64,000 bases of DNA from Verrucomicrobiota bacterium (GCA_018968815.1 JAGWZL010000007.1:1-64000); one strand, 5' to 3'; positions 16,159-25,173 are shown, counted from the stretch's first letter. The notes: generated by a model from the sequence alone, not told the origin. Translations and numbers: made by a program.

Positions 16159-18471
16159 ATGACAACAGCAAATCCAGTTCAGGGTCAGGTTCCACCAAAC
16201 CCACCAGGTGCACCTCCACAAGGAGGCCCACCGCAACCGCAGCAGCCGCCGCAGAGACCATTGCCTCCCTCAGTGACTCACCAACTGGGGATAGAGGCTA
16301 CGCCGAGCAAAAAAGAACCTCAAGCTACAGCCAGCTTTCAGAAACAGGACCAGGAACGTGAAATCACCGTTAAAAAACAGTTGGACTGGAGCGGCCAGAA
16401 ATACACGTTTACAATACACCTACCCCTTGAAAACCCTCTCCATACAATGAGCAAATCCGAACGGATGCAATTTCAGAAACAGGCGGATGATTTAGCCGAA
16501 CTCATGATCCAAGATTTAAAACAGCAGCTGGACGCGCAATACAAAAACGGAAAAGCATCAGGCAAAAAGAAAATCGAACCTGGCGATAACTGCCGCATCC
16601 TTTTCGACGACAGCGGCAAATACATCATCGCCCATGAAGACGACGTCTCATCTATAGATCCTGACAAACCGGACACTTTTAACGACAAACGAGCGTATGA
16701 AGCAAATGGACCGACTTCCAAACAGATCGTTTTAGCTGCTTGCTCGAAGAAAGCGGAGAAAATGTATCAATGTTTGCAGCATGAGTCTCTGAAACCATTG
16801 CGCATGGCGACACAGAAAAAGACAGCCGAGCAAGCAGCTGATGCCTCACCTGTCAATCTGATCTTCAAAAAAAATAGTTGTTTCATTGACGCCCCCTTTC
16901 AGCAACTCGTCACAGACCCAACCGTTGCAAAAGATTTGATCAACCCAGACTATTACAAGGACGGCACAGACAGTGCATTATATAAAGCTGTAACAGCGTA
17001 TCGCGCAGCACAACTCAAAGGTGAGAGAGTCGATGTCGCCTCTATATTGCGGAACAAAGGACTCGATGCGAGCGGCAAACAACTGGACGCCCTGCTAGAT
17101 GGTTGGTATCGGTTCGCCGATTTTTTTAACTTTGATGCGATCCCCGAGGAATCCAAACTACACGACTTATTTACAAAACCCTGCGTATTTACGCTCGGAA
17201 AGGGCGGCAAACTGAATGATCTAGCGAGCGCTGCCATAGGAAATCAAAAGCCCGGCGAGGTACTTTGCTTACGAGCGCAAGATAGAGTGATCTGGGACTA
17301 CCCAGATGAGGACTTGCAAACAGCATGCAGCGAAACCACAGAATCATCAGATGAGGACGAATGCCGGACAGCACACGGCGACACCGAAGAAGAACAATCA
17401 GGCGTTAACGGAAATTCGGAAGAGAAGGAGATCTCCTCAACCAACAGCCGCTCTCTCACTGAAGAAAACTTGAAACAGTTAGGCTTGCGCCCATCATTGC
17501 CCCCTGCGCAGAAGTCTCCGCAAAAAAATAAGGCTCTCGTAGACATTGATCCATCAGGTAAAGTGACGATCAACTCAAAAAAATATGATCTCGCTAGTTT
17601 CATCTTCCATACAGGGGAAGAGGCTGAATCGGGTCACTATATTACATATGTCCGGAAAGGGGACCAATGTTACAAATTGGATGACCGTGAGTCATCGCCA
17701 CAACCCGTTAATCTTAAGGCTTTCTTGGAGCGCGCAAAAGGCGCATCCATGTACATACTGCATCAAGAAGGTCTCACGGATGTGAAAAAGACCCGTGCAG
17801 CGCAAGAAAATAAAGCAACCGAACCTGAAACGCCGCCCATTGAACCTATTCCCGATCTCGAGACGCCGAAGGATGCTAAAAACAATTGCATCAAAGTGGG
17901 GCATGGCAGCATGAAGGCTCTTCCAAAGACATGCATCCTCGTGCACCCATCCAATAGGAATTTTCAGTTCACACACCCTCAAATTGACGAAGTGGTTCCC
18001 CACCTTCAAGAAAAGATCGGCACACAAGTGGCTGCCACCGAATCAGGCTGGCATTTCTGGCGAAAATCCTTTACCGAGCGATCCCGCTTGCCAGGCCCCT
18101 TCTCTGGTCCAGATTGCCTCTTAACCAATGTAGATGGCCACAAGATTTTGAACGTCCCTTTAAGACACGAAAGCCCTCAACAAGACGTTGAGGACATGCT
18201 CGATGAATGCGTAAAGCAGAACTATCATCACGTCGCCATCCCCTGCGAGGCAGACGAAGCGCAGGTTGATCAACTACGGCAGGCAATCGGGATATACTTT
18301 GCGACACACAAGGACTGCCGACAGCTCACTGTTGAAATCGTGCTTCCTAAGCCCCTACCCGCTGCTTCAAATCTGCCGCCACAAGGAGTAGCCCCAACCT
18401 CTGGTACCGACGACGAAGGCACAGTAAATGCTTCCGATGACGAGAGCAACACGGACGTGAGCGAAACTTAA
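16159..18471 (+). CDS. Ubiquitin-specific-protease-like protein with C-terminal macro-like domain (effector candidate)
   Basis: 770 aa. The first 45 residues are Pro/Gln-rich and disordered, with no signal peptide. A catalytic core resembling peptidase family C19 (USP) follows: the Cys box NSCFIDAPFQQLVTDP with Cys241, and the His box GHYITYVRKGDQCYKLDD with His493 and an Asp pair near residue 509. The closing strand ASMYILHQEG corresponds to the usual YxLfY end of USP domains. An acidic Ser/Glu-rich insert (about 385-430) splits the fold. Residues about 575-735 look like a macro (ADP-ribose-binding) domain: GSMKALPKTCILVHPSNRNF, then KILNVPLRHE and a helix-strand end HHVAIPCEADEAQ to LTVEIVLP. 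Such a combination points to removal of ubiquitin-like modifiers in a eukaryotic host. Secretion, probably by type III, is inferred. Confidence 0.75.
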   Translation: MTTANPVQGQVPPNPPGAPPQGGPPQPQQPPQRPLPPSVTHQLGIEATPSKKEPQATASFQKQDQEREITVKKQLDWSGQKYTFTIHLPLENPLHTMSKSERMQFQKQADDLAELMIQDLKQQLDAQYKNGKASGKKKIEPGDNCRILFDDSGKYIIAHEDDVSSIDPDKPDTFNDKRAYEANGPTSKQIVLAACSKKAEKMYQCLQHESLKPLRMATQKKTAEQAADASPVNLIFKKNSCFIDAPFQQLVTDPTVAKDLINPDYYKDGTDSALYKAVTAYRAAQLKGERVDVASILRNKGLDASGKQLDALLDGWYRFADFFNFDAIPEESKLHDLFTKPCVFTLGKGGKLNDLASAAIGNQKPGEVLCLRAQDRVIWDYPDEDLQTACSETTESSDEDECRTAHGDTEEEQSGVNGNSEEKEISSTNSRSLTEENLKQLGLRPSLPPAQKSPQKNKALVDIDPSGKVTINSKKYDLASFIFHTGEEAESGHYITYVRKGDQCYKLDDRESSPQPVNLKAFLERAKGASMYILHQEGLTDVKKTRAAQENKATEPETPPIEPIPDLETPKDAKNNCIKVGHGSMKALPKTCILVHPSNRNFQFTHPQIDEVVPHLQEKIGTQVAATESGWHFWRKSFTERSRLPGPFSGPDCLLTNVDGHKILNVPLRHESPQQDVEDMLDECVKQNYHHVAIPCEADEAQVDQLRQAIGIYFATHKDCRQLTVEIVLPKPLPAASNLPPQGVAPTSGTDDEGTVNASDDESNTDVSET

Positions 18472-18525
18472 CTAGAGAAGAACTTGACCTCATTTCGCTT
18501 TTGCTGGCATACTGGACCAGATTTT

Positions 18526-18597
18526 GGTGGCATAGCCAAGTGGTAAGGCAGAGGCCTGCAAAGCCTCCATTCCTCGGTTCAAATCCGAGTGCCACCT
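18526..18597 (+). tRNA. trnC: tRNA-Cys (GCA)
   Basis: A full cloverleaf is visible. The acceptor stem pairs GGTGGCA (18526-18532) with TGCCACC (18590-18596), and the discriminator base is T. The anticodon loop CTGCAAA contains GCA, and the T arm is CTCGG TTCAAAT CCGAG. CCA is not encoded. rsmI begins 19 bases downstream. Confidence 0.97.
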
Positions 18598-18616
18598 TTT
18601 AATATAAGTAAACAAT

Positions 18617-19402
18617 TTGCTTTTCATCGTCGCAACCCCCATCGGTCATCGAGCCGATATCTCCCAAAGAGCCCTCGATGTCTTGCGCGCCTCTGATGCG
18701 ATTCTTTGCGAAGATACGCGCCATAGCGCTAAACTCCTCGAACATTACGGCATTCGCAATCCACGCATCGCCTACCATAAATTCAATGAAAAAGAATCGC
18801 TCGAACACATTTTGCAGATGCTCCGCGAAGGAAAAAACCTAAGCCTCATTTCCGACGCAGGAACCCCTTGCATCAATGACCCCGGCTCTATTCTCGTCAA
18901 CGCTTGCAGAGAACAGGGAATTCCCATCAGCGCAATCCCAGGTCCTTGCAGCCTCATCCAAGCCCTCGTCCTGTCCGGCTTTGAGTCAAAACGGTTCCAG
19001 TTTGTCGGCTTTTTGCCCAAACCCGCCGGAAAAATACTCAAAGAAATGCTGGCCTTTCCAGGCACATCGATCGCCTTCGAAAGCCCAGAACGGCTCTGCG
19101 ATACCCTAGCGCTCATCGACCCATCCCGAGAAGTAGCCGTTGCCAGAGAAATGACGAAAACCTTCGAAGAATGCAGGCGCGGCCAAGCGCAAGATCTGCT
19201 CGCCCACTTCCAAACCCACCCACCCAAAGGCGAAATCGTCCTGCTCATCCGCCAAGGCCCTGTACCCGATGACACAAGCCCCGAAGAACTTGTCTCCTTG
19301 CTCATGGAATACCTCGGCATGGACATGAAAGAGGCGATCAAACAAGCCGCAAAAATGAAAGGCATCAGCAAAAGAGAGATCTATAAAATAGTTCATAAGT
19401 AA
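18617..19402 (+). CDS. rsmI: 16S rRNA (cytidine-1402 2'-O)-methyltransferase RsmI
   Basis: 261 aa, tetrapyrrole-methylase fold. LFIVATPIGHRADISQRAL, the DAILCEDTRHSAKLL block, SLISDAGTPCINDPG (SAM site) and ISAIPGPCSLIQALVLSGF are characteristic of RsmI, which methylates the 2'-hydroxyl of C1402 in 16S rRNA. The best start is a TTG at 18617, because no ATG or GTG precedes the conserved N terminus. No ribosome site is obvious. Downstream of tRNA-Cys and probably read from the same transcript. Confidence 0.92.
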   Translation: MLFIVATPIGHRADISQRALDVLRASDAILCEDTRHSAKLLEHYGIRNPRIAYHKFNEKESLEHILQMLREGKNLSLISDAGTPCINDPGSILVNACREQGIPISAIPGPCSLIQALVLSGFESKRFQFVGFLPKPAGKILKEMLAFPGTSIAFESPERLCDTLALIDPSREVAVAREMTKTFEECRRGQAQDLLAHFQTHPPKGEIVLLIRQGPVPDDTSPEELVSLLMEYLGMDMKEAIKQAAKMKGISKREIYKIVHK

Positions 19403-19427
19403 CTTAAAATCATATACTTGAGCATTT

Positions 19428-19466
19428 CTTGGACAATAATGTAATTGGATTACATAATTGTCCAAG
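19428..19466. promoter_or_regulatory. 18-bp near-perfect palindrome upstream of DUF4143 ATPase
   Basis: Arms 19428-19445 and 19449-19466 are inverted repeats with one mismatch and a three-base centre. The outer half-site is CTTGGACAAT. The palindrome ends eight bases before the ATG at 19474. It is AT-rich and lacks a T-tract, so an operator or mRNA hairpin fits better than an intrinsic terminator of rsmI. Confidence 0.65.
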
Positions 19467-19473
19467 AGGCCCC

Positions 19474-20658
19474 ATGTTTCTTGAGAGAAAGATATCCCCC
19501 CTATTGATGAGGTTGAGTCGGCAGTTTCCTGTATTAGGACTCTTAGGCCCCAGGCAATCGGGCAAAACAACCCTCGCTAAAGCCTTATTCCCTCACTACA
19601 AGTATGTCAACCTGGAAGAACTGGATACCCGCGAGTTTGCATCGAATGACCCCCGCAGATTTCTCAAAACCCTGGAAGGGAGTCCCGGCGTTATCCTCGA
19701 TGAAATCCAGCGTGTCCCCGATCTATTATCCTACATTCAGGCCCATGTAGATGAATGGCAAAAACCGGGATTTTTTGTTCTCACTGGATCTGAAAATATC
19801 CTGCTGAATCATCACATCAGTCAAACATTAGCCGGCAGAATTGCTCTGACAACTTTACTTCCCTTGAGTTTAGAAGAATTGCACACGGCCCACTTGACAC
19901 CCAAAGAACTCGATGAAATGTTATTTCGCGGATTTTATCCATCTTTATACGCAAAACACATTGAGACAAGAGATTGGATCCAAAGTTATATCCAAACATA
20001 TATTGAAAGAGACGTTCGAAATTTGAAACAAATTACAGATCTTTCTGTCTTTCAAAAATTTCTGCAACTATGCGCCGGGCGCATCGGACAGCTATTGGAT
20101 TTAACTTCTATTGGCAATGATTGCGGAATCACTGCACATACAGTGCGTTCCTGGCTCTCTATTTTAGAAGCCACTTATGTCATTTTCTTGCTGCATCCCC
20201 ATCATAAGAATTTCAGCAAAAGGCTCATTAAAACGCCCAAACTCTACTTTTATGATTCGGCGATCGCTTGTCACCTATTGTCCATCCAGTCTCCCCAAGA
20301 TCTCGCAGCGCATTATTTGCGAGGGGGGCTTTTTGAGTCGATGATTCTCTCCGATTTGATGAAACAACGCTTCAATGCTGGCCATGTGCCCAATCTCTAT
20401 TTTTGGCGCGACAAATCGGGTCATGAAGTAGATTGCATGATCGAACAGGGGACCCAACTCATTCCCATTGAGATCAAATCGGGCGAAACTTTGAGCGCCG
20501 ATTTTTTTGCAAACCTTGTGAAATGGAATCACCTTTCTGGCAATCCTCCTTCTCACAGTTACGTGATTTATGGCGGTCATGGCAAACAGATACGCTCTCA
20601 GGGAACAGCTCTTGGATGGACTGACATTGCACAAATCGATCTTTTCAGATATAAATGA
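19474..20658 (+). CDS. AAA+ ATPase with C-terminal DUF4143 domain
   Basis: 394 aa from the ATG at 19474 (GAGG upstream); a longer frame from a TTG at 19429 would run through the palindrome and is less likely. The Walker A sequence is GPRQSGKTTLAKA, Walker B is GVILDEIQRVP, and FVLTGSENILL is the sensor region. The C-terminal half (IERDVRNLKQI, then LYFYDSAIACHLLSI and FWRDKSGHEVDCMIE) is the DUF4143 domain with a PD-(D/E)XK-like EVDCMIE...PIEIKSG end. This family is common in mobile and accessory gene pools, and its cellular role is not known. It separates rsmI from groEL, where Chlamydia has no such gene, so it may be a horizontal insertion. Confidence 0.88.
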   Translation: MFLERKISPLLMRLSRQFPVLGLLGPRQSGKTTLAKALFPHYKYVNLEELDTREFASNDPRRFLKTLEGSPGVILDEIQRVPDLLSYIQAHVDEWQKPGFFVLTGSENILLNHHISQTLAGRIALTTLLPLSLEELHTAHLTPKELDEMLFRGFYPSLYAKHIETRDWIQSYIQTYIERDVRNLKQITDLSVFQKFLQLCAGRIGQLLDLTSIGNDCGITAHTVRSWLSILEATYVIFLLHPHHKNFSKRLIKTPKLYFYDSAIACHLLSIQSPQDLAAHYLRGGLFESMILSDLMKQRFNAGHVPNLYFWRDKSGHEVDCMIEQGTQLIPIEIKSGETLSADFFANLVKWNHLSGNPPSHSYVIYGGHGKQIRSQGTALGWTDIAQIDLFRYK

Positions 20659-20679
20659 CACTCAAATGTGAGGTCTGTT

Positions 20680-22257
20680 ATGAAGCCAAAAGAAATTCTG
20701 TTTGAAGAAGATGCACGCACCGCGTTACGCGATGGGATTGATGAACTGGCCAATGTGGTCGCGATGACTTTAGGACCCAAAGGGCGCAACGTCGGACTCG
20801 ACACTTCTTGGGGATCGCCGACAATCACAAGCGATGGCAATAGCATCGCCAAAGATATTGAGCTCAAGGACACATTCCGGAATATGGGCGCCTCTATGGC
20901 CAAAGAGGTAGCTGCCAAAATCAAAGAAAAATCGGGCGACGGCACCACAACCGGCATTGTCTTGCTCAGGGCCCTTGTGCAAGGCGGCATCAAAAACATC
21001 GCCTCAGGAGCCAATCCGATCGCCATTAAGCGGGGCATGGACAAAATGCTCGAGCAGCTGCTCAAAGAAATCGATGCGATGTCGTTAGAGGTGAAAAACA
21101 ATCAAGACACGCAAAATATTGCGACCGTCAGCGCCTCCGGCAACAGAGAAGTGGGAGAAAAAATCGCCGCATGCTTTGAAAAAGTGGGCCGGACAGGAAT
21201 CGTGGCCATTGAAGAGGGAAAGGGCACCGAAACCCGCATTGAAATTGTCGACGGCATGCAGTTCGATCGGGGGTATCAAAGCGCCTATTTTGCAACAAAT
21301 GCCGAAAAAATGATTGTCGAAATGGCCAACGCCTCTGTACTCATCACCGACAAGAAAATTATGTCGGCACAGGAAATTTTGCCCATTTTGCAACATGTCG
21401 CAACGACAGGTGCAGCATTGCTCATCATCGCAGAGGAGATCGAAGGGGACGCCCTATCGACTCTGGTCGTCAACAAATTGAGAGGCACACTCAAAGTGGC
21501 CGCCATTAAGGCGCCCGGTTTTGGCGATCGGCGCAAAGCTTTACTCGAGGATATTGCCATTTTGACCGGCGCAACCGTTGTCACAGAAGAAAAAGGGCTC
21601 GTTTTGCGAGAAGCGGGATCCGATGTCTTAGGAAAAGCGGATCAGATTGTGGTCACCAAAGAGACCACAACTCTCGTGGGCGGCAAAGGCGCTCCAAAAC
21701 AGATTACAGCGCGCATTGCGCAAATCGATGCGGAACTGCGCAACACAACCTCAAGTTACGATCGGGAAAAACTCGAAGAGCGCAAAGCCAAATTGCAAGG
21801 CGGCGTGGCTCTCATTCAAGTAGGCGCCCCAACAGAATCTGAGATGAAAAAGAAAAAACAGATGTACGAAGACAGCCTCAACTCAACCCGCGCCGCCTTA
21901 GAAGAGGGCGTTGTGCCCGGAGGAGGCGTCGCCTTATTCAGGGCAAGTCGAGCCTTAAAAATGGACCTGCCTAAAGAAGAGGCCATTGGAGCGCAACTTC
22001 TCCTCAAAGCCTGCGAGGCGCCTTTCAGACAAATTGTGATGAACGCAGGTTACGACGGCTCCATGATCCTCGAGGAAGCGCTCCAAAAAGGGAAAAGTTT
22101 TGGGTTCAATGCGGTCACTGAAAAAGTGGAGGACATGCTCAAATGCGGCGTCATCGACCCAGCCAAGGTCGTGAAAAATAGCCTCGCGCATGCCGTCTCC
22201 ATGGCTGGAATCGTGCTTCTTTCAGAAGCCCTCATTGGGGACGCCAAGGAAGAGTAA
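20680..22257 (+). CDS. groEL: GroEL paralogue (chlamydial GroEL3-type position)
   Basis: 525 aa chaperonin. The ATG at 20680 has a GAGG site; an upstream ATG at 20668 has none. ATP-site residues match E. coli numbering: GPKGRNV near residue 32, Asp52, GDGTTT with Asp87, and an Asp in YEDSLNSTRAALEEG before PGGG. The protein lacks the Gly/Met-rich C-terminal tail of housekeeping GroEL and ends LIGDAKEE. No groES is adjacent. Chlamydiae carry extra divergent GroELs, and the copy near murF in C. trachomatis is GroEL3. Retained catalytic aspartates suggest an active ATPase here. It may act with the main GroES or have a specialised substrate role. Confidence 0.9.
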   Translation: MKPKEILFEEDARTALRDGIDELANVVAMTLGPKGRNVGLDTSWGSPTITSDGNSIAKDIELKDTFRNMGASMAKEVAAKIKEKSGDGTTTGIVLLRALVQGGIKNIASGANPIAIKRGMDKMLEQLLKEIDAMSLEVKNNQDTQNIATVSASGNREVGEKIAACFEKVGRTGIVAIEEGKGTETRIEIVDGMQFDRGYQSAYFATNAEKMIVEMANASVLITDKKIMSAQEILPILQHVATTGAALLIIAEEIEGDALSTLVVNKLRGTLKVAAIKAPGFGDRRKALLEDIAILTGATVVTEEKGLVLREAGSDVLGKADQIVVTKETTTLVGGKGAPKQITARIAQIDAELRNTTSSYDREKLEERKAKLQGGVALIQVGAPTESEMKKKKQMYEDSLNSTRAALEEGVVPGGGVALFRASRALKMDLPKEEAIGAQLLLKACEAPFRQIVMNAGYDGSMILEEALQKGKSFGFNAVTEKVEDMLKCGVIDPAKVVKNSLAHAVSMAGIVLLSEALIGDAKEE

Positions 22258-22297
22258 GAAGTTGACGGCAAGCTCTTCTTTCCGATATGGGAGAGGG

Positions 22298-24025
22298 ATG
22301 CTGGGATGGTTTCTTTTTCTACCTTTGGCCGCTTTTTCTTCTCTGCTTGTGGAGGCCGATACTCTGGCCCAAAAGGTGTGTCTGGAGGTAGCGAAAGCGC
22401 CTCCCCCCTCTCTTGAGCCGCAAACGGCCGGGTGTCTGAAGATCTGCTCTGTTTGGTTTTCCATCGATCTTGCCTCTATTGAAGCCCCCGCGTTCGACAC
22501 TTTGGCGCACGCCAAACTTTGGGACATTTTGCGCGACATCGGTGTGCAAGGGATCTACCTGCAAGGACTCAAAGCGGGTGGAGAATACCGCACAGCCATG
22601 GGGCTAGACCCCAAATGGGGCACGGAGTGGGAAGGGATGTCTGCGATGATGCGCAAAAAGGGGTTCATCCTGATCGGCGATCGTTTTGGAACGGCCACAG
22701 GACTCACTCCCGATTTTGCCCTTGCTTTGAAAAATACGGAAGGGTACCGAGGCCTTTACCATCTAGTTGAAATTAATCCAAAAGATTGGGGCAAACTCCC
22801 CAATGTGAGCAAAGGATTTGCCAATGTGCCTTGGCTCACCTTGCAAACCTTGCATAAGAAAGGGTATGTTCCCGAGCAATTTTCGCCCTATGTCAAAGAG
22901 AGCAGCTGGAATGCCACTCCTGTAATCCGGGGGGTCGACGGCAAAGAGCGCAGATGGATTTATCTCAAAGAAAATCAAAATGATCCGGTCATGAATTGGC
23001 TGGGCCCCTCTTTTGCGGGATGCCGCATTGCAACCGGAGATCTGCTCGATTCGATGTTGCATTTGGGTCAAAAGATCGGGGTTTTCCATGAACAAGCTGC
23101 GCAAGAATCTCTCCTCCTATGGACCCGCAAATTGGGCGGTTTTTCTGTTTTTGAAACAGATGGGGGCCTGTCCGAGTGGATGCATAACGGGGCCGATCTT
23201 TGGGTCGACCACTTTACCCGTCCTGCGCTTTTGCATGCGCTCATTGCGCAAGATGCGGAGGCGTTGAAATTGATCTATCGCGTTTTTCTAGAGGCGAAAA
23301 TCCCGATCAACCGGCTCGTTCACATGTTGCAACCCTATCATCATTTTGCTTGCGATTATGCGATTCTCTCTTCTAAAAAGCAGTTTCAATACTATGAAGA
23401 GATCTTAACGGGCGATGCGTTGAAAGCGCGGCTTTTGAAAGAAGATGCGGCCCAATTGCAAGGCAAAGATCCTGCGACCTGGCCCGCTCTTTGCATGGCG
23501 AGCGGCGCGCCTCGCGAGGAGGCTCTCCAAGCGCATCAGCTTCTGGCCCTCTTCTATGCCATGCAGCCTGGCGTATTTTCGTTTTCGGTCTCGGATGTAT
23601 TGGGTCTGACTGCCGAGCAAGTTGTCAATCCGCTGCAACCCAATGAATGTTCTCTCTACGGTTCTTTGCCCGCGCAAATGCAGAACAGCTGTTCTTTCGC
23701 GCGCAAATTGCAACAGATCGTGTCAGCGCGGGTCCAATCTGGCATTGATGCAGCGGAGCTGATTGCAGTGCCTCGCACGCAACAAAAAGGGCTTCTCCTT
23801 TTGATTCACCGATTAAAAAACGGTTCTCTGCAGCTGCTCGCGGTGAATTTCGGTTCTCGTGAAGCGCAAGAGAGGCTTGAGCTGGCGCAGGTTCGGCAAA
23901 CAAGCGCCATCAATCTCATGACGGGGTTGATCGAACCAAAACCTCTGGATGCGTCGATGTTTCAACTGATTGTCCCACCTTTGTCTGGAAAAGTAATTCT
24001 CTTCCAGCCAAAATATTTTGATTGA
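22298..24025 (+). CDS. Exported glycoside-hydrolase-family-13-like protein
   Basis: 575 aa from the ATG at 22298 (GGAGA just upstream). A signal peptide (MLGWFLFLPLAAFSSLLVEA) is followed by a TIM-barrel-like region: LAHAKLWDILRDIGVQGIYLQ resembles the first barrel unit of alpha-amylase/trehalose synthase proteins, LALFYAMQPGVFSFSVSDVLG the last barrel unit, and the end (LLLLIHRLKNGSLQLLAVNFG onward) the beta-sandwich domain C. The usual DXXXXNH and GFRLDA catalytic motifs are not recognisable, so activity on glucans is uncertain. ETDGG, GADLWVDH and QPYHHFACD may carry altered active-site residues. It overlaps the next gene by one base. Export suggests a periplasmic role. Confidence 0.65.
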   Translation: MLGWFLFLPLAAFSSLLVEADTLAQKVCLEVAKAPPPSLEPQTAGCLKICSVWFSIDLASIEAPAFDTLAHAKLWDILRDIGVQGIYLQGLKAGGEYRTAMGLDPKWGTEWEGMSAMMRKKGFILIGDRFGTATGLTPDFALALKNTEGYRGLYHLVEINPKDWGKLPNVSKGFANVPWLTLQTLHKKGYVPEQFSPYVKESSWNATPVIRGVDGKERRWIYLKENQNDPVMNWLGPSFAGCRIATGDLLDSMLHLGQKIGVFHEQAAQESLLLWTRKLGGFSVFETDGGLSEWMHNGADLWVDHFTRPALLHALIAQDAEALKLIYRVFLEAKIPINRLVHMLQPYHHFACDYAILSSKKQFQYYEEILTGDALKARLLKEDAAQLQGKDPATWPALCMASGAPREEALQAHQLLALFYAMQPGVFSFSVSDVLGLTAEQVVNPLQPNECSLYGSLPAQMQNSCSFARKLQQIVSARVQSGIDAAELIAVPRTQQKGLLLLIHRLKNGSLQLLAVNFGSREAQERLELAQVRQTSAINLMTGLIEPKPLDASMFQLIVPPLSGKVILFQPKYFD

Positions 24026-24855
24026 TGCGTATTTGTGTTGTATGTTCTCCAGGCGTTGGCGACTTGGCGATTTTGCATATTGCCTCGCACCATTTGAAAC
24101 AAGCGGGTCACGATGTGACCACCGTGTCGCCACACCGTTTTGGCAAGTGGCTGCAAGGCTATCAATTTGGCGATCTGACCCCCTGCGACGCCATTTTTCT
24201 CCAATATGGCAATAACGATGCGTCCAAACGGATCCGGGAGGAACACCAAAACGTCTACACCTTTTTTGGCAGCCACAAACCAGAGAAACAGGGGCCCTTG
24301 AGGGGGGGATTTGATTTTGTAGCCGATTTAAATCGGACGATGGTGGACAACATCATCGCATGCCTGGCTGCGCTTTTTGGGATTCAGGCCTCTTCAGACA
24401 ATGGGTTTCGTCCTCCGGATGGGCTGATCCACCGCCGTTTTGCGAAGCGGATCGCGATCCATGCCACGAGCGGAGATGTTTTCCGCAATTGGCCCCAAAC
24501 GAAATTTCAAAAGTTTGCACAATGGGCTGCGGCGGAAGGCTTTGAGCCTGTTTTTCTGCCTCACTTTCCCTCCCTGGAGGAGCTTGCCTCCTTCATCTAC
24601 GAATCGGGTTATTTTGTCGGCAACGATTCGGGTCCCGGGCATATCGCCTCCTGTCTCAAAATCCCCCATCTCATCATCGGTCGCGAGGAGAGGCACATGC
24701 GTCATTGGAGGCCCGGCTGGGGCTATGGAGAGATTCTCACCCCTCCCAAATGGGTGCCGAATGGGAAGGGATTTCGTTGGCGGGAAAAATATTGGAGCAA
24801 ATTTATTTTTACAAAAGATGCCATTCGTGGTTTTAAGAAGGTAGGTGACCTATGA
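24025..24855 (+). CDS. Glycosyltransferase family 9 (heptosyltransferase-like) protein
   Basis: 276 aa. The N terminus MRICVVCSPGVGDLAILHIA matches the first Rossmann unit of GT9 enzymes, and YFVGNDSGPGHIASCLKIPHLI matches the nucleotide-sugar-binding C-terminal motif. GT9 enzymes transfer heptose or related sugars to lipopolysaccharide cores. The acceptor here is unknown. It starts at the ATG in TGATG, overlapping the stop of the GH13-like gene by one base, and its stop overlaps the next start by four bases, so the three genes are one operon. Confidence 0.8.
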   Translation: MRICVVCSPGVGDLAILHIASHHLKQAGHDVTTVSPHRFGKWLQGYQFGDLTPCDAIFLQYGNNDASKRIREEHQNVYTFFGSHKPEKQGPLRGGFDFVADLNRTMVDNIIACLAALFGIQASSDNGFRPPDGLIHRRFAKRIAIHATSGDVFRNWPQTKFQKFAQWAAAEGFEPVFLPHFPSLEELASFIYESGYFVGNDSGPGHIASCLKIPHLIIGREERHMRHWRPGWGYGEILTPPKWVPNGKGFRWREKYWSKFIFTKDAIRGFKKVGDL

Positions 24856-25148
24856 AAGATTTACCCCATCATATTAAGAAATTGAACCGGCGCATCATCC
24901 GATCGGCGCGTCGGGAAGAACAGGACACGGTGCTCCCCGATCTTCCTGTGTGGCCTGATAGCAAAGGCGAAAAGAGAAAAAAGCAAAAACGGGAGATGAA
25001 AGCAGAAAGGGAGGCTAGGACGCCCACAGGAAAAAGTGCGGAAGAGCGCAACCGGGAAATGAAAAAGGGGAGGGTCCCTGTCTTTGACCGGGAGAAAGCG
25101 GCGCCGAAACGGACCCGCGCCTCGAAGAAAAAACGTCCCCCAATTTAG
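24852..25148 (+). CDS. Small highly basic protein of unknown function
   Basis: 98 aa, not recognised. About a third of residues are Lys or Arg, with no cysteines, no signal peptide and no membrane segment. Examples of the composition are KGEKRKKQKREMKAEREAR in the middle and ASKKKRPPI at the end. The ATGA overlap with the GT9 gene and a GTAGGTGA site upstream support translation. The composition suggests nucleic-acid or ribosome binding, but there is no motif to confirm it. Confidence 0.7.
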   Translation: MKDLPHHIKKLNRRIIRSARREEQDTVLPDLPVWPDSKGEKRKKQKREMKAEREARTPTGKSAEERNREMKKGRVPVFDREKAAPKRTRASKKKRPPI

Positions 25149-25173
25149 CCTGCTGTGATATGATGGCGGGGCT

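Noticed and set aside
19403..19473. Intrinsic terminator for rsmI
   Set aside because: The palindrome is AT-rich with long arms, has no T-tract, and abuts the next start codon; operator-like structure is more plausible.
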